From Nocardiopsis ganjiahuensis DSM 45031 (GTDB lineage: Bacteria > Actinomycetota > Actinomycetes > Streptosporangiales > Streptosporangiaceae), in contig NZ_ANBA01000026.1 of assembly GCF_000341085.1 (NCBI RefSeq), forward strand, positions 1-64,000: a DNA stretch of 64,000 nucleotides, written 5' to 3'. The notes beneath the pieces are model-generated. The model ran no database searches and was not told where the DNA came from. It saw only the letters and a program-made list of their open reading frames with translations. Shown one piece after another: positions 15,977 through 24,748 of the stretch; the stretch's first letter is position 1; each line of letters starts with the position of its first letter. Made by a program: the position numbers and the translations under genes.

Positions 15977-16636
15977 TCAATCGTCCAGGTCGACCGCGGT
16001 GTGGTTTCCCACCGCGTCGGGGAACTCCGCCCGGTCGGGTTCGGCGTCTTCGGGAATGTCGACCGCTGCGTGATAGACGGCCGAGGCATCGGGGTTGATG
16101 TCCAAGACGACTTCGCCGGTTTCCTCGTAGGACAAAGCGGTTCCGATGCCGTAGTCCTCCGAATAGGAACTTCCCTCGTCGGTGCGGACCCGGACCGTCT
16201 GGTACCAGCCCTGCGGATCGTCACCGATGTTGGTGACGGTGTACTTCACGATCGCCCACTTCCCCTCGGGGGAGTGGCTCTGATTGAAGATGTTGTCCTG
16301 GATGGGGTCCGTGGACACCCTCACCTCGTCCACGGTCACGGAGAACTCGTCGACCTCGAAGGAATCACCGATCCCGAGGGTGCCCTCCGGTTCCTCTTCG
16401 TCCTCAGCCGGCTGGGACTGGGGCTCCCTGGGCGGCGAAGACGGCGAGGGCGACTGTTCCTGAACGGCGGAGGACGCCGTCTGCTCGGAATCGGAGCCGG
16501 GATCGTCTTCCGAGGGGGTGGCGATCACCACCGCGATGGCTACGAGGAGCACGACGATGGTGGTTCCGCCGACACCGAGGAAGATCTTGCGCCCTGTCGA
16601 GAGCCCTGAGGGAATGGGCTGGGGGTGGGGGTACAT
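15977..16636 (-). CDS. Membrane-anchored DUF4352-like protein
   Basis: A 219-residue protein: short Pro-rich cytoplasmic N-terminus, one membrane helix (residues about 18-40, IFLGVGGTTIVVLLVAIAVV), an acidic Ser/Pro/Glu linker, then an extracellular beta-sandwich-like domain (about 100-219) with the pattern KWAIVKYTVTNIGDDPQGWY and DINPDASAVYHAAVDIPE seen in DUF4352 proteins. The ATG at 16636 follows GAGGAG, which decides the start against in-frame upstream sequence. DUF4352 domains are found in exported proteins of Gram-positives; function is unknown. Confidence 0.8.
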   Translation of the reverse strand: MYPHPQPIPSGLSTGRKIFLGVGGTTIVVLLVAIAVVIATPSEDDPGSDSEQTASSAVQEQSPSPSSPPREPQSQPAEDEEEPEGTLGIGDSFEVDEFSVTVDEVRVSTDPIQDNIFNQSHSPEGKWAIVKYTVTNIGDDPQGWYQTVRVRTDEGSSYSEDYGIGTALSYEETGEVVLDINPDASAVYHAAVDIPEDAEPDRAEFPDAVGNHTAVDLDD

Positions 16637-17177
16637 CGTGGGCTCCTCGAGGGATACGTGGGACCGGGGCGGAGCACGTGCCCGGCGCTCCGCCCCCTCC
16701 TGAACAGGTGAGAGGAAGTGCGGACGACGTGGAGGCGCGTCGGCACCCGTGCTCGCATTCGACTGGGGGTCCACGCGTTCACCGGACATGAGCGAGGCTC
16801 CGTCGACCATCGCGTGGCTGATCTCGAAGTCAGCGGGTACATCGTAGGCCAGGGCGCCGCTCAGAGTCCCCCCGGGTCCGCGCTGTCCAGGACATCGGTA
16901 CCGGAGGCCGTCGTCACCGAGGACCCCGTCTCCGGCGGTCCGCTGGTCGTCCCCGTCGGCCGCGCCGCCCGCTGAGTCCGCGCGGGCGGACGGGGCCCTG
17001 AGACCGGGGACGCGGGGAGAGGGCTCGACGAGCACACGTCAAAGCGGAGCCGGTCCGGGCGAGGCTTGTGGACGCGGGGGAGCGGGTGAGCGAGGATCAC
17101 CACAAGGTCCAGCGGTGAGTGTGCGTACAGCTGCCCAGAGTGATGCGTCCCAGGCGTGTAGAGGGAGTTGTAGGTGC

Positions 17178-17199
17178 GTTCACCCGGGTTTCACCACCG
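17178..17199 (+). promoter_or_regulatory. PHO-box-like direct repeats upstream of phoX
   Basis: GTTCACCCGGG followed directly by TTTCACCACCG: two adjacent 11-bp units with the GTTCACC core known for Streptomyces PhoP binding sites. They lie 130 bp upstream of the PhoX start and overlap the 5' arm of an inverted repeat (17187-17210). This suggests induction by phosphate limitation. Confidence 0.55.
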
Positions 17200-17210
17200 C
17201 GTGTGAAACC
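17187..17210. promoter_or_regulatory. Inverted repeat upstream of phoX
   Basis: GGTTTCAC (17187-17194), 8-bp spacer, GTGAAACC (17203-17210). It could be a second operator or a PhoP site on the opposite strand. Confidence 0.4.
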
Positions 17211-17330
17211 TCGGCCAAGGTCGTGAGCGACCAGGCAGGACCTCCTGCACGACCGCCTCCGTACCCCTGAGCGGAGCCCCGCAGCTCATCTCGGGGAGCG
17301 TGAGCGGTCACCATCCCCAAGGAGAAACGC

Positions 17331-19352
17331 GTGCCCGAATCCGCGACCCCGCGCCGCCGGCTTCCCCTCCTCGACCTCGTGGGCGGTGGCAGGTCCCGCG
17401 CGACGTGCCACTACCGCTGCGGCGACGCCTGCTTCCAGCCCGCGCCCAACACCAGCTCCAACTCCTACTTCGGCGACATCTTCCAGGGGGTCCTCTCCCG
17501 CCGGTCCGCGCTGCGCGCCGGAGCGGTGACCGCCGGAGCCGGAGCCTTCGGCCTGGCCGCGCTCTCTCCGGCCGCGGCCGACCGCGGTCCCGACCGCCCG
17601 CACCCCTCTCCCCGCCTCACGTTCAAGAGCGTGCTGCCCAACAACGACGACGCCCTCACCATCCCCAAGCACTACGAGCAGCACGTCATCATCCGTTGGG
17701 GCGACCCCGTCCTGCCCGGTGCCCCCGAGTTCGACGTCAACGCCCAGACCGCCGAGGCCCAGGCCCAGCAGTTCGGTTACAACTGCGACTACGTCGGTTT
17801 CCACCAGCTCGACGACGACCACGGCCTGCTCTGGGTGAACCACGAGTACACCAACGAGAACATCATGTTCGCCGGCTGGGACGGCGGAGCCAACGCCGAC
17901 CCCGAGCAGACCCGTGTCGCCATGGCCGCCCACGGCGGCTCCCTGGTCGAGCTCGAGCGCGTCGGCCGCACCGGCCAGTGGAAGCTGTCGCAGGGCGAGC
18001 GCTCCTTCAACCGGCGCATCCACACCGCCACCCCGTTCGTCCTCTCGGGCCCCGCGGCGGGCAGCGACCTGCTCAAGACCGAGGCCGACCCCACGGGCAC
18101 CGAGGTCCTGGGCATGCTCAACAACTGCGCGGGCGGCATGACCCCCTGGGGCACCTTCCTCAGCGGCGAGGAGAACTTCAACCAGTACTTCGGCAACGCG
18201 CCCGGCACCCCCGAGACCAACCGCTACGGTCTGGGCACCGGCCCCTCCAGCCGCCGCTGGGACCTGGTCGACGAGCGCTTCGACCTGTCCAAGCACCCCA
18301 ACGAGGCCAACCGGTTCGGCTACGTCGTCGAGATCGACCCCCTGGACCCCCAGGCCAAGCCGGTCAAGCGCACCATGCTGGGCCGCTTCAAGCACGAGGG
18401 CGCCAACACCATCCTGGCCGCCGACGGCCGGGTCGTGGTCTACCTGGGCGATGACGAGCGCTTCGACTACATGTACAAGTTCGTCAGCGACGATCGGTAC
18501 GTCGAGGGATCGCGCCGCCACAACATGACGCTGCTGGACTCGGGCACGCTCTACGTCGCCAAGCTCACCGGCAACAGCCCGGCCGAGGAGATCGACGGCT
18601 CCGGCACCCTGCCCTCCGACGGCGAGTTCGACGGCACCGGTGAGTGGATCGCCCTGTGCGACTCCACCCGGAGCTTCGTCGAAGGGTTCAGCGTCGAGGA
18701 GGTGCTGGTCCACACCCGGCTGGCGGCCGACGCCGCCGGCGCCACCAAGATGGACCGCCCCGAGGACTTCGAGCCCAGCCCGGTCACCGGCAAGGTCTAC
18801 TGCGCCCTGACCAACAACTCCGCCCGCGAGCCCGGCCAGGCCGACGAGCCCAACCCGCGCGGCCCCAACCGCTACGGCCACATCCTGGAGATCATCGAGG
18901 ACGGCGACGACAACGCCGCCACGACCTTCGGCTGGAACGTGCCGCTGGTGTGCGGAGACCCCGAGGACGACGACACCTACTACGCGGGCTTCGACAAGTC
19001 CAAGGTGATGCCGATCTCGGCGCCGGACAACCTGGCCTTCGACAAGCACGGCAACCTGTGGATCTCCACCGACGGCCAGCCCGGCTCGTTGGGCACGGCC
19101 GACGCCCTGCACGTGATGCCGGTCGAGGGCCGCTTCCGCGGTGAGCTCAAGACCTTCGCCACGGTGCCGGTGCGCGCAGAGGCCTGCGGCCCCTTCATCA
19201 GCAAGGACAACAAGACCGTCTTCCTCGCGCCGCAGCACCCGGGCGACAACGGCACCTTCGAGTCGCCGACCAGCACCTGGCCCGACGGCGACTTCCCCCG
19301 CCCGTCCGTGGCCTGCATCTGGCACCAGGCCGGCCGCGACGTCGGCCAGTAA
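17331..19352 (+). CDS. phoX: PhoX-family phosphatase (DUF839), Tat-exported
   Basis: PhoX enzymes are calcium/iron-dependent extracellular alkaline phosphatases that release phosphate from organic esters. The 673-residue protein has a long N-terminal leader before a twin-arginine signal (LSRRSALRAGAVTAGAGAFG, about residues 56-75, ending SPAAA), as in actinobacterial PhoX. The body carries the DUF839 hallmarks: LLWVNHEYTNE, MLNNCAGGMTPWGTFLSGEE, KHEGANTILA, and DNLAFDKHGNLWISTDGQP. The GTG at 17331 follows AAGGAGAAACGC. A PHO-box-like site lies upstream and a 14-bp-stem terminator downstream. Confidence 0.92.
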   Translation: MPESATPRRRLPLLDLVGGGRSRATCHYRCGDACFQPAPNTSSNSYFGDIFQGVLSRRSALRAGAVTAGAGAFGLAALSPAAADRGPDRPHPSPRLTFKSVLPNNDDALTIPKHYEQHVIIRWGDPVLPGAPEFDVNAQTAEAQAQQFGYNCDYVGFHQLDDDHGLLWVNHEYTNENIMFAGWDGGANADPEQTRVAMAAHGGSLVELERVGRTGQWKLSQGERSFNRRIHTATPFVLSGPAAGSDLLKTEADPTGTEVLGMLNNCAGGMTPWGTFLSGEENFNQYFGNAPGTPETNRYGLGTGPSSRRWDLVDERFDLSKHPNEANRFGYVVEIDPLDPQAKPVKRTMLGRFKHEGANTILAADGRVVVYLGDDERFDYMYKFVSDDRYVEGSRRHNMTLLDSGTLYVAKLTGNSPAEEIDGSGTLPSDGEFDGTGEWIALCDSTRSFVEGFSVEEVLVHTRLAADAAGATKMDRPEDFEPSPVTGKVYCALTNNSAREPGQADEPNPRGPNRYGHILEIIEDGDDNAATTFGWNVPLVCGDPEDDDTYYAGFDKSKVMPISAPDNLAFDKHGNLWISTDGQPGSLGTADALHVMPVEGRFRGELKTFATVPVRAEACGPFISKDNKTVFLAPQHPGDNGTFESPTSTWPDGDFPRPSVACIWHQAGRDVGQ

Positions 19353-19388
19353 CCGGCCCCGCCGGGCCCCTGCGGCCCGGTACCGACC

Positions 19389-19433
19389 ACCGGCCCCGGT
19401 CCTCTCCGTCGTGGGGGAGGGACCGGGGCCGGT
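19389..19433. terminator. Terminator-like hairpin after phoX
   Basis: ACCGGCCCCGGTCC (19389-19402) pairs perfectly with GGACCGGGGCCGGT (19420-19433); TTCACTTT follows. It stands between phoX and the convergent GNAT gene. Confidence 0.7.
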
Positions 19434-19559
19434 TCACTTTCCGGGTCCGGGACGAGCTCGTCCCCGGTGCGGCCTACGGCGCGCGACCTGCTCCAGGAGC
19501 CGGACCGGCGGGATGCGGGCCCGGCGGGATACACGCCCGGCCCCGCGTTCGACGGCCGG

Positions 19560-20009
19560 TCAGAGCACCCGCTCGAAGCACAGGGAGCCGGGATCGTCCG
19601 CGTAGGCGCCGAAAGCGGGGATGGGCGTGTATCCCGCCTTCGTGTAGAAGCGCACCGCGTCCGGCTGGCGGTTTCCGGTCTCCAACCTCAGCGCCTTCCA
19701 GTCCTGGCCGCGGGCCCACTCCTCCAGCGCCTGGAGCAGTACCGCGGCCGCACCCGAGCCGCGGCTGTCCGGCAGCACGTACATGCGCTTGACCTCGCCG
19801 AACCCCTCACCCAGGTCGCGCAGGCCGCCGCAGCCCACGGCCGTTCCGCCTTCGTCGCGCACCACCGCGAACACCGCGATGTCGCCGGCGGAGGGCGGGG
19901 TGCCGGGTTCGGAGTCGGGGGTGCCGTAGCGTTCGGCGATCTCCCGCCGCTGGCCGGCGCGCAGTTCGGTGGCGTCGGGGTCGTCCCAGGGGACCAGGTC
20001 AACGTTCAT
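19560..20009 (-). CDS. GNAT-family N-acetyltransferase
   Basis: A 149-residue acetyltransferase with the GNAT acetyl-CoA fold: central strand motif FGEVKRMYVLPDSRGSGAAA (the R-x-x-G/A pyrophosphate-binding loop is RGSGAA), then ALEEWARGQDWKALRLET and the terminal AVRFYTKAGYTPIPAFGAY. The substrate is unknown. An ATG at 20009 is chosen; a GTG two codons earlier is possible. It may be co-directional with the isochorismate synthase gene, whose stop is 48 bp upstream. Confidence 0.87.
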   Translation of the reverse strand: MNVDLVPWDDPDATELRAGQRREIAERYGTPDSEPGTPPSAGDIAVFAVVRDEGGTAVGCGGLRDLGEGFGEVKRMYVLPDSRGSGAAAVLLQALEEWARGQDWKALRLETGNRQPDAVRFYTKAGYTPIPAFGAYADDPGSLCFERVL

Positions 20010-20057
20010 GGGCACGAGAATGCCGCAGCGATGTTTCCGGGATGTGAAATGTCGCGC

Positions 20058-21365
20058 TCACTCTTCTGGATCGGTGAGGGCCTCGCGCATCACACGGAAC
20101 TTGGACTCGGCCTCGGCGACCTCCGAGGCGGGGTCCGAACCGGCCACGATCCCGCAGCCCGCGTACAGCCGCGCGCGCGAACCGTCCACGTGGGCGCAGC
20201 GCAGCGCGATCCCCCACTCGGCGTTGCCCGCGCCGTCCAGCCAGCCGACCGGCCCGGCGTATCCGCCCCGGTCCATGCCCTCGACCTCGGCGATGAGCCG
20301 CATCGCCGTCTCGGTGGGGGTCCCGCCCACGGCGGCCGTGGGGTGCAGGGCGGCCACCGCGTCCAGCGCGGACACCCCGGGGGCGAGCCGGGCATGGGCG
20401 CGGGTGGCCAGGTGCTGGACGTTGGCGAGCTTGAGCAGGTGCGGCCAGGCGGGGACGACGAGCTCGTCGGCGAGCGGCTCCAACGCGCTGCGAAGCGAGT
20501 CCACCGCCAGCCCGTGCTCCTCGATGTCCTTGGCCGAGGCCAGCATCTCCTGGCCCAGCCGGTGGTCGGACTCGGCGTCCTCGCCCCGGGGGCGGGTCCC
20601 GGCCAGCACCAGCGAGGTCAGCTGGTCGCCCTCGCGGCGCAGCAGGAGTTCGGGGGTGGCCCCGACCATCCCGCCGACGGAGAAGGTGAAACAGGCGGGG
20701 AAGCGGGTGCGCAGCCGCTCCAGCAGGACGCGCACGTCGATGGGGGAGTGCGCGTCGGCGAAGGAGTCCCGGGCCAGTACGGCCTTCTCCAGTCCACCGG
20801 AGCGGATGCGCTCGACGCTCCCGGCCACCGCGCCCATCCACTCCTCACGGGTCAGCGACCCGGGCCGCCACTCCACGGGGCCGACCGGGCGGGGCGCGGA
20901 CCGCGGGCGCAGCAGCTCCTCGGGGTGCGCCCCGGGTTCGTCGGTGATGGTCGTCAGCCAGGCCCGGCCCTCGCGGCGACCCACGACCACACGGGGGACG
21001 ATCAGCGCCGAGCCGTGCGATGTGGGCGTGAAGGTGAACGTGCCGAAGGTGATCAGGCCGGTTCCGGGCAGGTCGACCTCGTCCTCGACCTCGGTGTTCT
21101 CCAGCAGGCCGTTCAGCCACTGGGCCGCCTCGGTGAACCGGGTGGTGTCGGTGGGCGGGGTGCCCTCCGGTTGCGCTCGGGGCTCCAGGCGGGCGGCCTC
21201 ACCCCAGCCGACGACGCCGTCGTCTCCGGTCAGCCAGGCCAGGGGGGCGCCGGAGGGCAGGCGCCGGACGAGACTGTCGGCGCGGTCACGCAGGGAGACG
21301 GTGCGGACGAACAGTTTTCCGGCGCGCGGCGACTGAGGATTCTGAGAGTTCGGCACGGCGTTCAC
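20058..21365 (-). CDS. menF: Isochorismate synthase
   Basis: Converts chorismate to isochorismate, the entry to menaquinone (through MenD) or to catechol siderophores. The protein of about 435 residues has the chorismate-binding C-terminal half: GGLEKAVLARDSFADAHSPI, CFTFSVGGMVGATPELLLRR, LAGTRPRGEDAESDHRLGQE, VQHLATRAHARL, LHPTAAVGGTPTETAM, and WGIALRCAHVDG. The GTG at 21365 lies eight bases after TAGAAT, consistent with a leaderless mRNA; a GTG three codons later (21356) is equally possible. With no siderophore genes nearby and menBCDE 9 kb away, a menaquinone role is the simplest reading. Confidence 0.9.
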   Translation of the reverse strand: MNAVPNSQNPQSPRAGKLFVRTVSLRDRADSLVRRLPSGAPLAWLTGDDGVVGWGEAARLEPRAQPEGTPPTDTTRFTEAAQWLNGLLENTEVEDEVDLPGTGLITFGTFTFTPTSHGSALIVPRVVVGRREGRAWLTTITDEPGAHPEELLRPRSAPRPVGPVEWRPGSLTREEWMGAVAGSVERIRSGGLEKAVLARDSFADAHSPIDVRVLLERLRTRFPACFTFSVGGMVGATPELLLRREGDQLTSLVLAGTRPRGEDAESDHRLGQEMLASAKDIEEHGLAVDSLRSALEPLADELVVPAWPHLLKLANVQHLATRAHARLAPGVSALDAVAALHPTAAVGGTPTETAMRLIAEVEGMDRGGYAGPVGWLDGAGNAEWGIALRCAHVDGSRARLYAGCGIVAGSDPASEVAEAESKFRVMREALTDPEE

Positions 21366-21373
21366 AGATCCTG

Positions 21374-21379
21374 ATTCTA
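21374..21379 (-). promoter_or_regulatory. -10 element before the isochorismate synthase gene
   Basis: Minus strand TAGAAT eight bases before the GTG at 21365, predicting a leaderless or near-leaderless transcript. No clear -35 is seen. Confidence 0.35.
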
Positions 21380-21692
21380 GGACGTGGCCTCGGAACCCGT
21401 GTCCTGGTTCGGCCTGTTCCGACCCGTTGGGGGCGGTCCGGTCACTCTCCGTTCCCGGAACGGTTCGTGTGCGGTAGGGGGACCTTTGCCCCGGAACGGG
21501 TGTAGGGGGTCCGCAACCCCTGCTGTGCGGTGCTTCGTTGACCTGCGAAAAGATTCCCGTCCGCCACATTGTGCGACGTTGTCCACACATTGGCTGAATC
21601 GTGTCTGAAAATTGACATCTTGCTCTACTCTGGGTCGCGGCGCGGCGCCAGGGGGACGGCGGTGCGCGAACTTCCCGGAGGAGAACCTGTTG

Positions 21693-23324
21693 ATGCGTTC
21701 GATGGCACGGGCCGTGACCACGCCGCGCGCCGGAGCACGGTGGGCGGTGGCCGCCGCCGCGACCACGGTGCTGTTGGCCGGCTGCTCCGCGAAGGAGGAC
21801 GACTCCGGGACCGACGCCCCCGCCCCCGGCGGTGAGGGCCTGGCCGCTCCCGCCCAGTGCGGCGCCGACGGGGACAAGCGCCAGATGCGCGGCGCCTGGC
21901 TCACCACGGTCCGCAACATCGACTGGCCCTCCGAGCCGGGACTGTCCGCCGACGAGCAGAAGGCCGAGCTCGACGAGTGGCTCGACGAGTCCGTCGACAT
22001 GGGACTCAACGCCGTCTTCCTGCACGCCCGGCCCACAGCCGACGCCGTCTACGACTCCGACCTGGAGCCCTGGGCCCGCTACCTCACCGGCGAGCAGGGC
22101 GGGGATCCCGGCTACGACCCGCTGGAGTACGCGGTCGAGGAGGCGCACGAGCGCGGCCTGGAGCTGCACGCCTGGTTCAACCCGTACCGGGTGGGCCTGC
22201 AGGACCCGGACGTCGAGAACCTCGTCGACAGTCACCCCGTCAAGCAGAACCCGGACTGGCTGGTCGACTTCGGCAAGGAGGCCTACGTCGACCCCGGCAA
22301 CCCCGAGGTCCGCGAGTGGGTCACTTCCGTCATCATGGACGTGGTCGAGCGCTACGACATCGACGGCATGCACTTCGACGACTTCTTCTACCCGTACCCG
22401 CAGGACGGCGCCACCTTCGACGACGACGCCAGCTGGGAGGAGTACGGCGGCGGTTTCGACGACCGCGGCGACTGGCGGCGCGACAACGTCGACCAGCTCA
22501 TGCGCGACGTGCACGGCCGGATCCAGGAGACCAAGCCCTGGGTGAGCTTCGGCGTCTCCCCGTTCGGAATCTGGCGCAACGACTCCACCGACCCCAGCGG
22601 TTCGCCCAGTTCGGGCCTGCAGTCCTACGACGCCCAGTACGCGGACACCCGCACCTGGATCGAGGAGGGCACCGTCGACTACGTCGCTCCCCAGCTGTAC
22701 TGGGAGCGGGGCTTCTCCACCGCCGACTACGAGGCCCTGACCGACTGGTGGGCCGACGAGGTCGAGGGCACCGGCGTCGACCTGTACGTGGGCCAGGGCG
22801 CGTACCGCCTCGGTGAGAGCGGCTGGACCGGCGACGACGCGCTGAGCAACCAGCTCGACTACTCGGGAGAGCTCGACCAGGTCGCCGGGGACATCTACTT
22901 CTCCATCAAGAGCATGCGGGACAACCCCGACGCGGTCGACCACCTGCTCGACACCCATTACACCCGGCCCGCGCTGCCCCCGGTGATCGACTCACCCGAG
23001 GGCGAGGGGCCGCTGGTCGGCGCGCCCACCGACGTCTCCGCCCAGACCGAGGACGACGGGGTGGAGGTCGCGTGGCAGGCCATCGAGGACGCCCGCTTCT
23101 ACGCGGTCTACCGGCTGACGGCCGAGGCCGCCCAGGCCCTGGAGGCCGGTGACGACGAGGCCTACTGCGCCGCGCTGGCCCCGGAGAACCTGGTCGGCAT
23201 GACCGGAGGCTCCGCCCTGACCGACACCGAGCCCCTCGAGGACGGAGCCGGTTACGTGGTCACCGCCCTGGACGACTACCGGGCCGAGGGGCCGGTCAGC
23301 GACATCGCGGACCCGCGCGGCTGA
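21693..23324 (+). CDS. Glycosyl-hydrolase-like (GHL10/DUF187) lipoprotein
   Basis: A 543-residue exported lipoprotein. A signal peptide ends in TVLLAGC with the lipobox cysteine at residue 31. The main domain (about 60-430) is the GHL10/DUF187 TIM barrel: MRGAWLTTVRNIDWPSE, GLNAVFLHARPTADAVY, ELHAWFNPYRVG, DIDGMHFDDFFYPYP, and VDYVAPQLYWERGF. Family members act on or bind cell-wall glycans, but a precise substrate is not established. The last 100 residues resemble a fibronectin-III-like domain (PTDVSAQTEDDGVEVAWQAI). The ATG follows CGGAGGAG. Confidence 0.87.
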   Translation: MRSMARAVTTPRAGARWAVAAAATTVLLAGCSAKEDDSGTDAPAPGGEGLAAPAQCGADGDKRQMRGAWLTTVRNIDWPSEPGLSADEQKAELDEWLDESVDMGLNAVFLHARPTADAVYDSDLEPWARYLTGEQGGDPGYDPLEYAVEEAHERGLELHAWFNPYRVGLQDPDVENLVDSHPVKQNPDWLVDFGKEAYVDPGNPEVREWVTSVIMDVVERYDIDGMHFDDFFYPYPQDGATFDDDASWEEYGGGFDDRGDWRRDNVDQLMRDVHGRIQETKPWVSFGVSPFGIWRNDSTDPSGSPSSGLQSYDAQYADTRTWIEEGTVDYVAPQLYWERGFSTADYEALTDWWADEVEGTGVDLYVGQGAYRLGESGWTGDDALSNQLDYSGELDQVAGDIYFSIKSMRDNPDAVDHLLDTHYTRPALPPVIDSPEGEGPLVGAPTDVSAQTEDDGVEVAWQAIEDARFYAVYRLTAEAAQALEAGDDEAYCAALAPENLVGMTGGSALTDTEPLEDGAGYVVTALDDYRAEGPVSDIADPRG

Positions 23325-23348
23325 CCACCGAAGCGACCCGCAGGCCGG

Positions 23349-23380
23349 ACGGGCCCGCTCCCCACAGGGGGCGGGCCCGT
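23349..23380 (+). terminator. Terminator hairpin after the glycosidase-like gene
   Basis: ACGGGCCCGC (23349-23358), 12-nt loop, GCGGGCCCGT (23371-23380), then TTCTCC. Confidence 0.7.
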
Positions 23381-23455
23381 TCTCCGTGTATCCGAAGGGC
23401 CGTCCCCCCGACGGGCAACTGGCATATCCACCAAGAATCCCCGTGAAAAGTTACG

Positions 23456-23470
23456 ATGTGCTACCCACAT
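23456..23470. promoter_or_regulatory. Inverted repeat upstream of the molybdate operon
   Basis: ATGTG-CTACC-CACAT in the 190-bp gap before the mop-mod operon. It is a plausible operator for molybdate-dependent control, perhaps by the operon's own HTH/Mop protein; unproven. Confidence 0.3.
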
Positions 23471-23511
23471 ACACGTGACGCCCTTGCATGTGCGAGTAGT
23501 AGGTTCTTCCC

Positions 23512-23913
23512 ATGCCGACCTTCCAGATCAGTGAGGCCGCCGACCTGCTCGGCGTCAGCGCCGACACCGTGCGCCGATGGGTCGACTCCGGTCGTCTGGC
23601 CGCCTCCCGGGACGCCTCCGGCCGCCGACTCCTCGACGGCGCCGAACTCGCCGCGTTCATGCGCGCCGGGGCCGACGAGGACCCCGGCCGCCGGGTCTCC
23701 TCCGCCCGCAACCGCTTCCAGGGACTGGTCACCAACGTGGTCCGCGACCGGGTCATGGCCAGTGTCGAGATCCAGGCCGGGCCGCACCGGGTGGTCTCCC
23801 TGATGAGCCGTGAGGCCGCCGACGAGCTCGGCCTGGAGGTCGGGAGCCAGGCCACGGCCGTCGTCAAGTCCACCAACGTCGTGATCGAGACCACCGGAGG
23901 ACACCATGCGTGA
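23512..23913 (+). CDS. HTH/Mop (TOBE) molybdate-binding protein
   Basis: A 133-residue protein with a MerR-like DNA-binding domain at residues 3-50 (FQISEAADLLGVSADTVRRW) and a C-terminal Mop/TOBE domain at 66-130 (SARNRFQGLVTNVVRDRVMA, STNVVIETTG), which binds molybdate or tungstate. This pairing is typical of a molybdate sensor that regulates the modABC genes that follow. Its stop codon overlaps the modA start by 8 bases, so it is the first gene of the operon and probably autoregulates it. Confidence 0.88.
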   Translation: MPTFQISEAADLLGVSADTVRRWVDSGRLAASRDASGRRLLDGAELAAFMRAGADEDPGRRVSSARNRFQGLVTNVVRDRVMASVEIQAGPHRVVSLMSREAADELGLEVGSQATAVVKSTNVVIETTGGHHA

Positions 23914-24748
23914 CACCGCCCCCCGAGCCGGGCGGGGCCGCGGCCCGGTCACCGTGTTCGCCGCCGCCGCGCTCGCCGTGGGCCTGGCCGCCTGCGGCGC
24001 CGGGGACACCTCCTCCGACGGGGACACCGCGGCGCCCGGCGGCGCGCTCAGCGGCGGGCTGACCGTGTTCGCCGCGGCCTCCCTCACCGACGCCTTCACC
24101 GAGATCGCCGAGGACTTCCAGGAGCGGTATCCCGGGGTCGAGGTCACCTTCAACTTCGCGGGCAGCAGTGAACTGGCCCAGCAGATCAACTCCGGTGCGC
24201 CCGCGGACGTGTTCGCCGCCGCCGACACCGCGACGATGGAACAGGTCGTGGAGGGCGAGGGCCTGGACGCCGACTGGGCCGCCGAGCACGGCGGGAGCGG
24301 ACGGGTCTTCGCCACCAACACCCTGCGGATCGCCGTGCCGTCGGACAACCCCGCCGGGATCGAGAACCTGGAGGACCTGGCCGGAGACGACGTCCGGACG
24401 GCCTTCTGCGCCGAGGAGGTGCCCTGCGGCTCCGCCACGGCCACCGCCCTGGAGGCCTCCGGCCTGGACATCACCCCGGTCACCTACGAGGAGGACGTCC
24501 GCGCCGTCCTGACCAAGGTCGAACTGGGCGAGGTCGACGCCGGCCTGGTCTACGCCTCCGACGTCGTCGCCGCCGAGGGCCGGGTCGAGGGCCTGGAGTT
24601 CCCCGAGGCCGAGGACGCGGTCAACGACTACCCGATCGGCGCGCTCCCGGGCCCGGCCGGCCCCGGACTCGCCGCCGCCTGGATCGAGGCGGTCACCTCC
24701 GCCGAGGGCGCGGCCGTCCTGGGCGAGGCGGGGTTCGGCGCCCCGTGA
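23906..24748 (+). CDS. modA: Molybdate ABC transporter substrate-binding lipoprotein ModA
   Basis: Captures molybdate outside the membrane. The 280-residue protein has a lipoprotein signal with the cysteine at residue 30 (GLAACGAGD). The ModA fold follows: LTVFAAASLTDAFTEIAEDF, NFAGSSELAQQINSGAPADV, FATNTLRIAVP, VPCGSATATAL, and VELGEVDAGLVYASDVVAA, which includes oxyanion-binding serines and the late tyrosine. It overlaps modB by four bases (GTGA). Confidence 0.94.
   Translation: MRDTAPRAGRGRGPVTVFAAAALAVGLAACGAGDTSSDGDTAAPGGALSGGLTVFAAASLTDAFTEIAEDFQERYPGVEVTFNFAGSSELAQQINSGAPADVFAAADTATMEQVVEGEGLDADWAAEHGGSGRVFATNTLRIAVPSDNPAGIENLEDLAGDDVRTAFCAEEVPCGSATATALEASGLDITPVTYEEDVRAVLTKVELGEVDAGLVYASDVVAAEGRVEGLEFPEAEDAVNDYPIGALPGPAGPGLAAAWIEAVTSAEGAAVLGEAGFGAP

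Larger units (their letters stand above)
16637..17330. other. Gene-free stretch before phoX
   Basis: About 690 bp without a convincing gene. Open frames exist on both strands (for example 16718-16975 on the plus strand), but none has a ribosome binding site or family signal; a decayed gene is possible. The last 160 bp hold the PHO-box-like repeats and inverted repeat described separately and form the phoX regulatory region. Confidence 0.5.

Noticed and set aside
16718..16975. Possible small gene between the DUF4352 and phoX genes
   Set aside because: No ribosome binding site or recognisable domain; kept only as a possible decayed sequence.
17286..19325. Long minus-strand open frame opposite phoX
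   Set aside because: Val/Gly-rich antisense shadow of phoX.
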